From: Hofstenia miamia
Taxonomy: Eukaryota > Xenacoelomorpha > Acoela
Length of the DNA stretch: 64,000 bases
NCBI GenBank assembly: GCA_004352715.1
Contig: SCFE01000040.1
Coordinates: 1,142,259-1,206,258, forward strand
Reading direction: 5' to 3'
Both the position numbers and the translations under genes were made by a program. Positions within the stretch are counted from its first letter, which is position 1; the number at the start of each line of letters is the position of its first letter. Under the pieces are notes generated by a model, which was not told the origin of the DNA, did no database searches, and saw only the letters and a list, made by a program, of their open reading frames with translations. Positions 10,571 through 22,829 of this stretch are shown in pieces.

Positions 10571-12839
10571 AATTATAACGTTTATGAAAGTTTATTTGGG
10601 TGATTCGTATTTTAGAAAAGTTAAAACTAAAGAGTAGTGAAATATTTGGCTTATTTTTTGAATTTGTTAACATTTTCTTGCCAAATTCAGACATTATATC
10701 TAAAATTTTTAGGTTAAGATAATTGTTTAAAAAATTTAAAAAATATATATTAAACCTGCTATTTTCAAGCATATTGTAAGTTCACATTCATATTAATAAT
10801 GTAAATAATGGTATTATAATTTCTTTATTACATTACAAATTAGAATTAACGGGTGTTTTGGTAAGTTTGAAAAGTTTTTGGATAAGAGCAAAATTTTAAA
10901 TTTTGAAAGACTGGTATTGTGTACACATCAAATTTAAAATCCCACACAAAACAACATGTTGTGTTCTTTTGTGTTATGGATTTCTATAACTACGCTTGTA
11001 CCTATAACCTAAGCATGAATGTCAAGCATCCACTTGATTAGGGCTGTGATAGTTTAATGTTCTAAAACAGTAATTTTATATTTATATTTGTTTTAAGATA
11101 TCTTATAACAAAGTGGGAATGGTAAATCGTGTTAAAGTTTTATTGGTGAATGTTACTCGTACACGAACTTCCACCCAGGGATATGCAACCATATTCACAG
11201 TGGAAGTTGTAAAAAACTATAATTTGCAAATTCAATGTAAAATTTCTATTATATTTGAAATTGTGCATTAGTAATATTGATAAGGAAAAACATTTTTATA
11301 CAGGTGAAAAGTGCATGCCACAAGATGCATATATTCGAAAAAAATCAATATATTTTTAAATATTGCACACACCCACTTCTCAATTATTTAGCTGAACACG
11401 TTTAAGAGGTCATTTTAATAACATATTGGAAAAGTTTACCGTCTTTATGAAAGTGTGTGTGTCTCAGCATATAACTTTTGTGATGTATAAACAGGGCTTC
11501 CGAGCTGAAGCCAGAGCTATGGAGCCGAGTATTTTCTTCGCAGCCATAACAAGAACTGGAGCAATATTTAGGATTAGGATGCCGGGGAACTGCAGACGGA
11601 GCCGGAGCCAAATGTTTTTGGAACAGCTCAACTCGTTTTTTGAAAAGCTATTTTTATTAGTTGATGTTTGTATTATAAATAACGCCGAGTCTGAAAGCTC
11701 TGTTATGTATCCACTCCAATTATATTTGCGTGTTGTGAAATCCATTCAGATCGATAGCATCTTAAAGGGCCGAAACCCAAAGCAATGAAGGAAGAATCAG
11801 CTACACATGTCGATCACCAGGCAGTGGCGTACCAGCAATATTGAATTAAGGAGGCACCAGGGTGCCAAGATATTTGAGGTAGGGCACAGTTGAAATTTCA
11901 TATATATATATGTAATATATATAACGTCACTCAGGAAAAAATCGGGGTTCTATCTTTAAATGGCTGCATCTATTAGGCTGGTAGCAACTATTAGCAAAAG
12001 CCTAGGGTCCCAATTAAACAAATAGAGTCTCGGTTGTAGTAACCAGGGTAACCAGTAGTGACTATTAGCAAAAGTCTCCTTGGTTACCACTGATATCACA
12101 TTAGCTTAAAAAATTATTAATATATATATATCAGTTAATAAATATTTTATTGTTTGTTTGTAAATAGATTCTTTGATTTATTTTAGTTTATTTTGATTGA
12201 TTTGATTTTTTTGTGATCTTCCCTATTTCAATATTAGTCATATTACTTTAGTGCAGTATTTGATTGTCCCCTCGATTCTAACATGACGTTGCTTAATTTA
12301 AACTTTGATCACAAGGGAAATTTTTAAACAAATTGCAGGTAAAAATCTATTTGTATAAAAACCTAGGGCAATCAGGGCAATCTGCTACTCGTTCAGTTAC
12401 AATCAATTAGTTTAGCTCAATGCTAGTGTTATTTTCTATCTCTTGTTTTAATTTAATTTAATGTTGCTTGTGATGGTAATAATTAGATAGGCTTAGATGA
12501 CAAATTGGGGATCATGTAGGAATGAGGAGCGACTATTAGCGACTTCTTCCATTCCCCTTAATTGTGGTCGCATTAAATTACATATAGGTATATGGTTAGT
12601 GAATAAAAACATGTTCTTTTCAATTCATTTGTACAAATGCACATAAATCATGCATATTTGCCTGCATGAATCAATGCTAACTACATCCTACTTATCTTAT
12701 TTATTGTAACATCCTCCACCTAGCTTGTTACGCCGTGTTTAATCACTGCTAAGGGATGCTTAGTAAACTGCGGGTGAGGTGTTACCCATTTGTTGATCCA
12801 TCAAATTTCTCTTTCTTATTAACTAGTTACGTTAATTAA
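10571..12839. other. Mixed repeat-rich intergenic DNA
   Basis: A hAT-like terminus (CAGTGGCGTACCAGCAA) begins at about 11825 without a recognised partner. The motif CTATTAGCAAAAG recurs near 11985 and 12062. A 120-codon plus frame at 11426-11788 overlaps minus frames of similar length and derives partly from a GAGCC-rich stretch; no family is recognised, so it is not called a gene. Confidence 0.4.
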
Positions 12840-13005
12840 GTACTCAGATAATAACCATCACTGTTTAGGTGACTGGGCAGTATGATGTTTCCTCTTCGGT
12901 TGTTCCATGGGCTCCTGCCCGAAGCCGATCTCCACAACACAGCTCCTCTTCTTCTGGAACGATGGTTGAGTCCACATCACCATCTCAGCTCAACTGGGAT
13001 TAATT
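12840..13005. repeat. Dispersed repeat copy, cut by an assembly gap
   Basis: TTTAGGTGACTG followed by GGGCTC-CTGCCCGAAGC occurs here and at about 63105-63240; a more diverged relative (GGGCCTCTGCCCGACGC) is near 39100-39170. The class is unknown; it could be an LTR or SINE fragment. Confidence 0.45.
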
Positions 13006-14005
13006 NNNNNNNNNNNNNNNNNNNNNNNNNNNNNNNNNNNNNNNNNNNNNNNNNNNNNNNNNNNNNNNNNNNNNNNNNNNNNNNNNNNNNNNNNNNNNNN
13101 NNNNNNNNNNNNNNNNNNNNNNNNNNNNNNNNNNNNNNNNNNNNNNNNNNNNNNNNNNNNNNNNNNNNNNNNNNNNNNNNNNNNNNNNNNNNNNNNNNNN
13201 NNNNNNNNNNNNNNNNNNNNNNNNNNNNNNNNNNNNNNNNNNNNNNNNNNNNNNNNNNNNNNNNNNNNNNNNNNNNNNNNNNNNNNNNNNNNNNNNNNNN
13301 NNNNNNNNNNNNNNNNNNNNNNNNNNNNNNNNNNNNNNNNNNNNNNNNNNNNNNNNNNNNNNNNNNNNNNNNNNNNNNNNNNNNNNNNNNNNNNNNNNNN
13401 NNNNNNNNNNNNNNNNNNNNNNNNNNNNNNNNNNNNNNNNNNNNNNNNNNNNNNNNNNNNNNNNNNNNNNNNNNNNNNNNNNNNNNNNNNNNNNNNNNNN
13501 NNNNNNNNNNNNNNNNNNNNNNNNNNNNNNNNNNNNNNNNNNNNNNNNNNNNNNNNNNNNNNNNNNNNNNNNNNNNNNNNNNNNNNNNNNNNNNNNNNNN
13601 NNNNNNNNNNNNNNNNNNNNNNNNNNNNNNNNNNNNNNNNNNNNNNNNNNNNNNNNNNNNNNNNNNNNNNNNNNNNNNNNNNNNNNNNNNNNNNNNNNNN
13701 NNNNNNNNNNNNNNNNNNNNNNNNNNNNNNNNNNNNNNNNNNNNNNNNNNNNNNNNNNNNNNNNNNNNNNNNNNNNNNNNNNNNNNNNNNNNNNNNNNNN
13801 NNNNNNNNNNNNNNNNNNNNNNNNNNNNNNNNNNNNNNNNNNNNNNNNNNNNNNNNNNNNNNNNNNNNNNNNNNNNNNNNNNNNNNNNNNNNNNNNNNNN
13901 NNNNNNNNNNNNNNNNNNNNNNNNNNNNNNNNNNNNNNNNNNNNNNNNNNNNNNNNNNNNNNNNNNNNNNNNNNNNNNNNNNNNNNNNNNNNNNNNNNNN
14001 NNNNN
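13006..14005. other. Assembly gap of exactly 1000 N
   Basis: A round-number placeholder; the true distance is unknown. Open frames crossing it are artefacts. Confidence 0.99.
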
Positions 14006-14290
14006 GGTCTAGGGATAATAAACTTTATTGAGATAGATAATACAAAGTGAGACAAATAGGGCAGCAACATTTATTTTTTACTAGGGAACACTTAGCTCGT
14101 GATGGATCTTTGGTTTGCTGCCATGTGGAATTGGTGAACACAACTCTTCTTGAAACCTAAAGAATGTTAGTTATGTTTAAATACCAATCATTTATATTGC
14201 TGGAATCAGAGTTGGAACAGGTTGCTTCTATTTATTTCTAAAGCTATGGAGTACCCATCTGTTAGAGTCAGATAACAAAATGTGCTGTTT
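14006..14290. repeat. LTR-like repeat, copy 1
   Basis: The sequence after the gap (GGTCTAGGGATAATAAAC, then CACTTAGCTCGTGAT and TGTGGAATTGGTGAACACAA) recurs diverged at about 47762-47990. Copy 1 has about 90 extra bases (about 14162-14246) absent from copy 2. It stands directly before a Gag-like relic and contains AATAAA-type sequence, which suits an LTR or leader region of an LTR retroelement. No TG...CA boundary or primer-binding site could be fixed. Confidence 0.45.
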
Positions 14291-14394
14291 TGACCTAACC
14301 ACCCCCACTACCTCCAAGGACTGGCTTATGCCCAATGCATGATGCTGGACAAAAGAATTAAATCACATTACCAATTGCGAGTTAGTTTCTTTGT

Positions 14395-15070
14395 CAAACA
14401 CTACCAAGCTCTGCATATTAAGCAGCAATACAAAATGCTATTGTGTGATATGAAGTTCAAGAAAGGAGACAATGTCTGAAACTTCATCACCCAAGTGGAG
14501 AACCTCTTCTGGTTGAGTAAGACCTCTTCTGATAACTCCCGGCATGATCTCTTCTCATATGTGTGTCACAGATTTCTCCTAGCCATCTAGGAGTGAATGG
14601 AACTTAAGTGTGATCCTGAGGTTGACCTCACAATGCTTATCTGGAAGTTTATCAGCATTATGTACCCTGTGCAAAACACAAAGCAGATCAATGAGGATGT
14701 AACTGAGGCACATCAAAGCATCTGGTCTCCAGCCAGAAAGGATCCTCCCATGCCTAGCAGTTCAGCTTGAGCCATAGCCAGTAAGCCTGCCACTGGGAAC
14801 ATGAAAGCCATCATGCCCTTGAAGTTCTCTGTGCCAGAAGAATTCTTTTGCTGCTACTGGTGTGGCCAGACAAGCCATACTAAACATGTGTGCAGCCAAG
14901 TCATCAACATAGTAGAGCCAGACAAAAGCTTCTACCTTAGTGCTGAGTTCACCCCTGGATGCAAGAATGTGGAGGCATGCCACCTTATGTTAAACTGAAA
15001 GGAGCACCATCTGCCACCAACTGAGACAGGATGTTTTAGTTGTCACAAACTTGATTTGAAGGAATGTGCT
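14395..15070 (+). pseudogene. LTR-retroelement Gag relic with CCHC zinc knuckle
   Basis: The plus strand carries broken Gag-like coding sequence: a helical stretch around MKFKKGDNV with FITQVENLFWLSKTSSD, then a zinc knuckle CYWCGQTSHTKHVC at 14852-14893, an exact C-x2-C-x4-H-x4-C spacing, and a second cysteine cluster (CFSCHKLDLKECA) just beyond. Such knuckles bind RNA in nucleocapsid or Gag proteins of Copia/Gypsy-type elements. Stops at several points (for example after GDNV and at 14996-14998) and loss of downstream pol indicate a dead copy. The longest open piece is 14801-14998. Confidence 0.65.
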
Positions 15071-15260
15071 GCTGGTTGATCTAAATGGAATGCTGATGTA
15101 CACAACAGTGGACACTGAACCTCAGCTTCTATCATTACCAGCATTTGCTGTGGAGTAGTGGGGATAGTCTGTGATCAGGTTAAATCTGCAGGTCATCAAC
15201 TATTAGATGTTTCAGGGGAATACATCATGATAAAGTGTATTGTTAATGGGGTCACCATTT

Positions 15261-17839
15261 GAGTTAATGCCAAAAAGATGAAAGTTATGTCCTTAGCTAA
15301 ATGTTATATTTAACTAAAACAGCTAGAATGTCACAAGTAAACTTTCTTGCGTGCATATTTAACAGTGATTGCTACTATCAATGTACTTTACTGTCAAAGG
15401 AAAAGTAAATACTTTTTTTGACAGAACTGGGAAGTTTAACTTTACAATTATAAAGTCAAACTGCGTCCCGCGTCCAGTAGAAGATTTTTAAACATGCATA
15501 GTCAAATTCTTTAGCAAATCATGTATCAAATCGCATAACCATTATTGACAACACATCATGTGGTATGAAAACACAACCGGAATGCTTTAGCTTATCATAC
15601 CCACATTTAAATAACCTTACATTTAAATATGTGCTTGATCCTACATACATGTAAACAATCGATGTAGTCAGCAGAAAGATGAAGTCCAGAAGCCCACGAA
15701 AAATAATTAATATATTAAATATAATGGTGTTTCTAGACACTTTGTATGCTTAATAGTGTTATTCCCTACAACTTTGGATCTAAAACAAGGGGTTAACCTA
15801 CAGTTAGCTGTCCAGATGTTAAATTAAATTACTTATAATTACAAGTAAAACGATGATGCCACATTATTCTTTAATAGTGCAAACTATGGGCTTGTTTTAA
15901 TTGCTGCATTGAAAATTGCAACTAGTAGTAGAAAAAAGTGCCAACTATGACGAACATCTGTCTACAGCCAAATCATTATGACCAATGGCTGGTGTAGGTA
16001 CAAATTTATTTTGCATGGCCAACTGCATCCAAGAAAATTGCTATGGAACTCTACTAAGGAGTCCTGCAATATTTAGTTTGTGATTTTTAAGAATTTCAAG
16101 TCAACTTCAGATTCTATGTCCAAATTATTAAGTTAATTTAAAAAAATGTATAACAAATTCAAAAAATTTATTTTAAACATGCATATTGTAAGATCACAAT
16201 AACTAATAACCTTACTACTGAGCTTTTGTTCATTATTTACATTGCATTCATACAAATAACAAAGTTTGTAGGAAGTTTGAGGATAAAAACATAATATATG
16301 TATCCGATTTATTTTAGATGAAGGCAAAATTGTTAATTCTATGGGCTTAAATTTTTATGTCCCACACAGGTTGTGTTGTGTGCACAACAAACTACAAAAC
16401 TCCACACAATAAAACTCAAAATTTTTGTGTTGCATTGTGTACACACAAACAACTCCAAGCCTGTCAAGCATAAACATAATGTTAACAACTGCATTGTAGT
16501 AAACCATGATGCGTTTTGCTCAGGGAAGTTTTTTTCAAGATTTGCTGGTCTTGTGCGGGCGTGATCTTTTTGCTCCGGGTTTGGGTTTGGCTGTGTACAG
16601 AAGAAAATCTGTGCTCAAGTCCCCTTGGGGATACTTACCATGGGAAGTGTATGTGTAAATTAATTAATAGTCATAGGTAGAGAATACCATCAATGTGACC
16701 CCATATATATACAGTTTCAGGTAAAACACTTTTTTAAGTTTTTGATTTGCTAAAAATAATGCTGAATATATTAAAAATTTTAATAAAACAAATGACTAAA
16801 GCCTTAAATTGAATTAAAGTGGAATATAAAAAACTAACTTAAATGGATAAACTAAGAAATGAAAATCTTGCTTTTCAATGTACTGTGCTTCTAAGTTGAT
16901 AGCATTCACAACATTTGGGTTTAGCTGTGAGTACTCCTGGGTTATAATTAAACAGTTTGATGGACATTTTGAACAATTTTTCACATCACACTTTTCAATT
17001 ACTTAACACAATTGTAGACAAGTTCAATCTAGCCACACTCAGGCCAGGAGTATCTCTGAATTTTTTTAATAATGTTATTAACATTTCCTACATTTCCTGT
17101 TTACATTGCACTTGTTTACATATTTATAAAGTTTAGCAAACATATACAATAAGACAAGTAGAAAACAAAGCTACAGCACTAATAATAAATATTAAAAGAA
17201 AAAATAAACAAAAAAGTGTTAAAATAAATACATTTTAAACTTTGTAATTCATTCACCACACGTTTAGTTTCTTAATATAACCTAAGATATATTGATCAGC
17301 TAGTAAATTTTCCCTTTTAGTGATTTTTTAAATTTTCTTATAGTTGAAGCCTTCTGAGTTTCCAGTTTCAATTTGTCCCACATGCGACAGACATTTGTGA
17401 TATATGATGAATTCCAGTATTTGCATTTTATTAAGGTGTTATTTATTAAGCAAAGTGACCTTTTATTTACATTTACGTATTTCTTTAGAAAATGATTTCC
17501 TTGGTTTAAGTCATGTATGTATATTTACTTATGATGTATATTTTTTTGTTCAATAATTTGCATATATTAGAGAAAAATTGTCACTTTGATTAATCTTGTA
17601 TTTGCTAGGTCTTGAGAATGATAAAAATGAAGCAAATCTTCTACAAAAATTTCAGAAAAGACCAAACAACTGGAACCAAATATGGTAACCACTATATGCA
17701 CTTTAGAGTTTATAAAATTTTTTTAGTGATAATATTCAAAATACTTGTTTTCACCAGGATGCATTCAATTAATGAAGTAATTTGTTGTTAATGAGATTCT
17801 AAGATATAGAATTGATGCTTAATTTATATTAGGCATTGG
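15261..17839. other. Intergenic AT-rich DNA
   Basis: No gene is supported. GGATCTAAAACAAGGGGTTAA near 15777 recurs diverged near 39550. GTGTACACA-rich sequence near 16375-16460 loosely resembles 10915-10975. Short frames of 60-73 codons have no motif. Confidence 0.45.
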
Positions 17840-18060
17840 TAAAAACACTAATATGAATATTCAAGAAAGTTGTTATGATTGGCATAACAAGGATTTTGTA
17901 TGGAGTTATAGCATTTAGAATTGCTAGTCCATTCCATTTGCTGATAACCATTCTGCTAAGGGAAAGAACTTACTGAAGATTTCAGTGGTATTTCAGGTTC
18001 TTAGCTAACTAATATTGACATTAGTGAAACTTAATTCAATAGAAGAGAACCCTTTAAAAG
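17840..18060 (+). repeat. Dispersed repeat X, copy 1 (left of Polinton 1)
   Basis: Shared blocks such as AACACTAATA-GAATATTCA, a GTTG/TGGCATAACA-like stretch, ATTGCTAGT and TTCAGTGGTA occur in the same order at 34435-34735 and 59045-59335. Copies 2 and 3 lie about 0.3 and 1.1 kb upstream of a fragment and a copy of the secreted-protein gene, so X may be the ancestral upstream flank of that gene. Confidence 0.55.
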
Positions 18061-18096
18061 TATATTTTCATAACACGAATTTATGCTGTTAATAAT

Positions 18097-18365
18097 AGTA
18101 GTATACATAAGGCATACGAGAGCCCACAAACTGACATTTTGACCTCTAGTGATTCATGGATATTGGAGGAGTGTTCTTAGTGACTCAGCGTTTGATTGAC
18201 AGTTCACTAATAGGTTTTCAGTGACGTCACATACTTGACTAATTATTTTCTGACAGGTTGTGATAACTTGCAAAGTGCTTTTTGACAGGTCTTAATGGAT
18301 TTCAATTAGTGATTCATGATACTTTTTTAATTGATTTTATAGTGATTCATGTTATGGCCATTTTT
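18097..18365 (+). repeat. Left terminal inverted repeat of Polinton 1
   Basis: About 270 bp matching the inverse of 34080-34333 with scattered substitutions. It contains an AP-1-type TGACTCA at about 18181 and a palindromic CRE, TGACGTCA, at 18222-18229. Both sites are also in the right TIR and in element 3. Short internal repeats (AGTGATTCA, TGACAG, ACTAAT) are present. Confidence 0.88.
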
Positions 18366-18675
18366 TACACTGTTTTGATATGACTAATTTCACTTTGTTA
18401 ATATCACAATTGTTTGCATACATTACATCACGTTAAATATATACCTTATTATAACAACCCTTTGTCAGATATGTGCACAATATTAAAAACTAATTTTCCA
18501 TTACATGTAAAAACACAGAATTTTCCATAATTTTGAAAAATGTACATGTATAATATAATTTGGGAAAACTTTCAAAACAATATCTTGCATTTTGTCAAAA
18601 TTCATTGTTAACATGTTTTATCATGTCATGGTTTTTCAACCAATAATTATTTTTCATAAATTCAAATGTATTTCC

Positions 18676-18763
18676 ATTGGCTGGTCAATCTATATATTCA
18701 CCTCATTTCACTGGATAAAATCATTATTCTTCTTCTACACAATTTGGTCTCTCACTTTTGCCA
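18676..18763 (+). promoter_or_regulatory. Putative RNA polymerase II promoter of the first Polinton gene
   Basis: An inverted CCAAT box (ATTGG at 18676-18680) is followed by TATATAT at 18691-18697, about 67 bp before the ATG at 18764. The block CATTGGCTGGTCAATC plus the TATA sequence is conserved almost unchanged before the same gene in element 3 (63839-63860), although the surrounding non-coding DNA is diverged. Confidence 0.6.
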
Positions 18764-19316
18764 ATGTCTGTTGAAATGCTAGCATCCAGTTCACTGAGTA
18801 CCCTGTTTGATGATCTATGCACATCCTGGCCACCATCGACTGGTTATAACCTGCTAACACAGGAGATGATTCAACCTCCACCTGCGCCTGTAAAAAAAAC
18901 GCAAAGCTCAACACAAACAAAGACGTCCTACAGTCAATAACAATGCAATTGTCTTCCCCACCTCCAACATGGCTGGAGATGATAATGTTTTACAATGCTT
19001 AAATGATGTCAACTCCCAGCTGCTACTATCATCACACACTTTTTCAAATGCATACTCTGCTAGTGAACTTCTGAAAAAACAATGGTTTACAATTGAAGAT
19101 GCAGTGCATTTGAACACGAGATATGGTATCACAGTAAAGATTAAACTCAGCAACGGGTTTTATTACTTTCTTCCTAAATGCTATGTTAACGCACTCAGTG
19201 AAAATTGCAAGACTTTGGTAAATAAAAAACTTTTCTGCAATGATGATATGGAAACCTCAACTGGTGGTAATAATATAAATTGGATTGTATTGGAGTTTAG
19301 CAAAATAAAAATATAG
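18764..19316 (+). pseudogene. Small Polinton ORF with FLPK motif, interrupted by +1 shift at an A8 run
   Basis: The ATG at 18764 begins MSVEMLASSSLSTLFDDLC; element 3 at 63927 begins MSVETLTSGLLSTLFDDLC, so the start is conserved. The first frame runs to 18940, and a second frame open from 18894 to the TAG at 19314-19316 carries a basic patch, an MAGDDNVLQ segment and the core GFYYFLPKCYVNALSEN. The two frames meet at eight consecutive A (18892-18899), so one gene with a slippage indel, or less likely programmed +1 frameshifting, explains both. The FLPK core resembles small proteins of invertebrate mobile elements with an FLPKRY-like motif; I recall no proven function. AATAAA signals follow at 19362 and 19378. 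This is the first gene of the element and reads inward. Confidence 0.65.
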
Positions 19317-19664
19317 CTTTTGTTTTCATTGTCGCTTTTTCCTCATGTAACACTATTTTATAATAAAATATCATACTAATAAAAAATTATCAATTACAAA
19401 AGACTTTACATCAAGTCTTCTAACTCGAACAAATTTCATTTATATGTAAAACATGGTAATAAATAAATAAATCAGAGTTTAAGAAAAATAGTAAAAATAA
19501 TTCATTTGCTTGGTATTTCACTATGTGGTAAAGGCTTTACAACAAATTTCTTAAATTTACAGTTACTAGTAATATCAACAAATATACCTGGAGTCCTCAT
19601 TCATTGTACAAATCTGTAATAGTCTTTTATACATGTGATGGAACTCCAACATGTTCTGTGGGTA

Positions 19665-20030
19665 TCAATATCCAAAATTTAATAAATTCGCCACCAGCTG
19701 GGAGATTATACAGCTAAGAAATTCACAGTTCATAGCATCACATCCCCAAAACACCATGTTCTTTTGAGTTGATAGATTTAGTGAATCAATAAATTGAATC
19801 ATTTGTCCACTTGTGAGGTTCCCCTCTGTAAATGTGATATGATGAAAGTTATGCTTGTACCACTTAAAAGCTTTTTGTATATGGCATGGGAGATGGTCAA
19901 ACACTTCTTTCAAATGGTGTACTGTAAGAATATAAAGTTTTTTGTCGATTAAAATCAACACCTCCTTGATATAATAAATACCACTGAATACACTCCCACG
20001 TACTTTGAATAACACATTATAACTCTTCAT
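19665..20030 (-). CDS. Hypothetical Polinton-borne protein, 121 residues
   Basis: A minus-strand frame with ATG at 20030; an upstream in-frame TTG at 20042 is less likely. The product is rich in aromatic, His and Cys residues (for example HLPCHIQKAFKWYKHNFHH and FWGCDAMNCEFLS) and has no signal peptide or clear transmembrane segment. A run of T followed by AAAG just upstream on the minus strand could be a splice acceptor, so this may be an exon. It lies between the FLPK ORF and the other minus-strand ORF. No homologue is recognised; the length is modest for AT-rich DNA, so coding status is uncertain. Confidence 0.4.
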   Translation of the reverse strand: MKSYNVLFKVRGSVFSGIYYIKEVLILIDKKLYILTVHHLKEVFDHLPCHIQKAFKWYKHNFHHITFTEGNLTSGQMIQFIDSLNLSTQKNMVFWGCDAMNCEFLSCIISQLVANLLNFGY

Positions 20031-20042
20031 GACTTTGAACAA

Positions 20043-21998
20043 AAAAGGTAATCCACATGGTTAGAAAGCTTATGAGCAAATGAATATAATTTTGTTTTAT
20101 AATTAAGGTAGAATTAGTGGCAGGATAGTGGTGAAAATTGACAAACTATACCATATCTCAAAATTTGCATGAGACAACTAATGAGCATTCCTCTAAACAA
20201 TTCTGCTAAAATTGGATGCAGAAAAGGTATTATTTACTGGTAATAAAGCATTTTTCACAACCCCCCTACTTGAAAAATGCTTAGCAACCAATATGTTTTT
20301 GCTTGGTTACGTGCCTATATTTTCATTATAAAATAATAATTTGATCATAGAAAGCGAATGAACTCATTCAGTAAGCATTACAGAAAGGAAGTTACAAAGG
20401 GATTATTTGGGATAGCAGCTGACATTTCAACCAGACGATGTAAGAATTTTTCAGTTTTTGGCCGTTTTCTCAAAACTAATTTTTTCCACTAACCCATGTT
20501 TTTTGGTGCATGATTACTAAAAAACTAATACAGATATCATGTTGAAATTTGGTGTATGCATTAAGCATGTATTTGTGCAGGTCCTGTACCAAAATAGAGT
20601 GGTTTCACTGAATACTTAAAGTTTTATGAAGTTCATGCATACATAATGAGGTTGTAATTTTGAATTCGATCTGACTTCAAAAGTCAAAATTTTATAAAAA
20701 ATACAATTATCATAGCAGACCACTGATTTTGGTACATGCCCTAGAGCAGCTCATAAGCTATCAGCATGCAAAATTTCATTACAATTGCTTAATATTTGTG
20801 GGTACAAGCTTGTACCAAAGTTATGTACCATTTCGGGAACCATTCGGCCATCTTTGATGACCTAATTTGCATAATTTATGCAAAAAAATTGCAAAAATTT
20901 TTTTAGTCTATCAGGATGCTATATGCCAAGTTACAATAGAATTGGTTGAAAAATAATGATTTTAGCCCCTTTACCACTAATTCTAAATTAAATGTTTGAT
21001 ATACGCATCTCTGGTTGTTGAGAAATAGTAATATTCTTTGTGCAAAAAAAGTCTAGTCTCATCAGGGCTATTTGGTTTATGAATAAGAGTTGAACTCGCT
21101 CATTTGTGTTTAGTCTAATAATGTCAAATTGTTATAAAATATTTATTTACTAAATTTTTTGTTTAAATCAAATTTTTAAATTTAATGGAAATTAAGTTTT
21201 TACTTTTTAAAAAAATTTTTATAATTCAAATGCTCATTTTACATTTTGAAAAAAAAACCGCGTGAAACTGAATTCTAACCCCCATTTGTTTTTGAAGGTA
21301 AGGAATTTTCTTATTAATTTGTTTTGTTTTTGTTTCACCAACAAGTAGTGTTTGTTAACAGATAAAAATAGAAATTGGTATTACATGTATTTGTTCTTAT
21401 ATTCTAAAACTCAATACACTTTGTACATTGCATCAAACTTGTGGTTATTCACACATAATAATATTTTCTTATATAAATTATTTTTCTCCATTTTGCTTAG
21501 TAATAATTAATTAAAACATGTATCAATTATAGTGTTTGATACCACTAATCTGTTTTCAAGTAAACACAGAAGATATATTTTTTTTTATTTTTTATAATTT
21601 ACCATCTTTATATTTTTCAGCTAGGAATGAGTTTATTCACTGCTAGATGATGCTAACAAAATACAATACTCAACCAGCTAAAAATTTTTAAAAACAAAAA
21701 AAATATATATCAAATGTATATGACTATATGAATTTGCCAATGTTTTAACTCGAATTAACAAAAATTTTAGCTGATAATCTGTGCTAATTTTTAGACAAAG
21801 AAGTATTTAAGTCTGGATAGTTATACGTATTTGTTAATGTTTTAGCTTGAATTAATCAACTAATTTAACTGTTAACTGTGTTAATTTTAGACAAAAAGTA
21901 ATTAAGTTTTGTGTTTATATATGTTCAACAATGTTTGAGATTATTTAATTATATTGCATAAATGCTAGTACATGTTGGTATAAAATAACTATATACAT
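20043..21998. other. Non-coding AT-rich interior of Polinton 1
   Basis: No long frames are seen. CATGCAAAATTTCATTACAA and ATTTTGAAAT-like stretches give weak internal similarity. No integrase, ATPase or capsid-like translation was found on either strand. Confidence 0.5.
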
Positions 21999-22484
21999 TT
22001 ATTTACAGCTTAATATAGAGTACTCTAACAAATGTCCGTGGTTTAAAGGGATTTTTACGCAGTTACCCTCTTCACCATCTATCAGTCTAAAAATTTTCTC
22101 TATTACATTGTCTATTGCAAACCCATCCTTGTATATTTTATTCACATTTGCGTGTAATACTTGTGCCGCGGTAAATGTATGAGGAAGATTCTCTCCACAC
22201 ATCTTGAGGTTTGACATATCATTAGTACAATCGTAATCATCAAGGCCCAAACATGTATTGCACATACACTGCTCCTCTGAAGGGTGAAACAGAGCATGTA
22301 AAGTTTTATTGTTTGGAAGTGGAATATCATTGTAGTTCACGAGCTTTTCAATATTTTGCAAAACACACATCTTGTGTTCAATGGTTGAAAAATTCTGTAA
22401 AACACTATTAAACATGGTTGATATCATCTCCAAAACAAATATTGTGAATGCTTGTTTAAAAAATTTAGATTTATATAGACCCAT
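21999..22484 (-). CDS. Hypothetical Polinton-borne protein, 161 residues
   Basis: A minus-strand frame starting at ATG 22484. The predicted protein is mixed in charge and has a cysteine cluster in its middle (EQCMCNTCLGLDDYDC, near residues 70-85) that might bind metal, then a C-terminal part with ENLPHTFTAAQVLHANVNK and KIFRLIDGEEGNC. No signal peptide or membrane segment is evident. It is one of the longest unbroken frames in element 1 besides the polymerase and points the opposite way from it. I do not recognise a family and it does not look like an integrase, ATPase, protease or capsid protein. A short intron upstream cannot be excluded. Confidence 0.5.
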   Translation of the reverse strand: MGLYKSKFFKQAFTIFVLEMISTMFNSVLQNFSTIEHKMCVLQNIEKLVNYNDIPLPNNKTLHALFHPSEEQCMCNTCLGLDDYDCTNDMSNLKMCGENLPHTFTAAQVLHANVNKIYKDGFAIDNVIEKIFRLIDGEEGNCVKIPLNHGHLLEYSILSCK

Positions 22485-22765
22485 GAAACTTTTGATAAGT
22501 TAATTTATAATGTCTATATACAGGGATAATGTCTATATATGGTAATAATATTAGCAAATACCAAGGGTTTATTGTATATTCAAAAAAATGATAATTGTTT
22601 ACAAAACTCAAACAATGACAATTAATTTTCGAGCATGTTAAGTTTAAAAATATATCCCTGTCTTTTTGTAAGATGCATGCTACTTCTGTCAATCATCTGA
22701 AAAAAATCAATGTTTTAAAAGCTTTTTAAACAAAAGGCCTTTTTAATAGCTTTCTTGGGAATCTG

Positions 22766-22829
22766 TCAATTTCTTAAAAGGGTTTCTCATAGATCTCTCA
22801 ATTTCTTAAAAGGGTTTCTCATAGATCTG
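22766..22829. repeat. Two adjacent 32-bp direct repeats
   Basis: TCAATTTCTTAAAAGGG... at 22766-22797 is repeated at 22798-22829 with only the last base changed. Confidence 0.9.

Noticed and set aside
11426-11788. 120-codon plus-strand frame
   Set aside because: Overlapping minus-strand frames are of similar length, the content reflects a GAGCC-rich stretch, and no family or conservation supports it.
12882-14070. Long open frames of 356-376 codons on both strands
   Set aside because: They run through 1000 N and are artefacts of undefined sequence; the same holds for frames over 37365-38258 and 44577-45732.
18592-18774. 60-codon frame across the promoter block of element 1
   Set aside because: The equivalent sequence in element 3 does not keep the frame, whereas the downstream ATG frame is conserved.
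22471-22692. 73-codon minus-strand frame just upstream of the 161-residue ORF
   Set aside because: No start or splice arrangement links it convincingly to the ORF and it has no recognisable motif.
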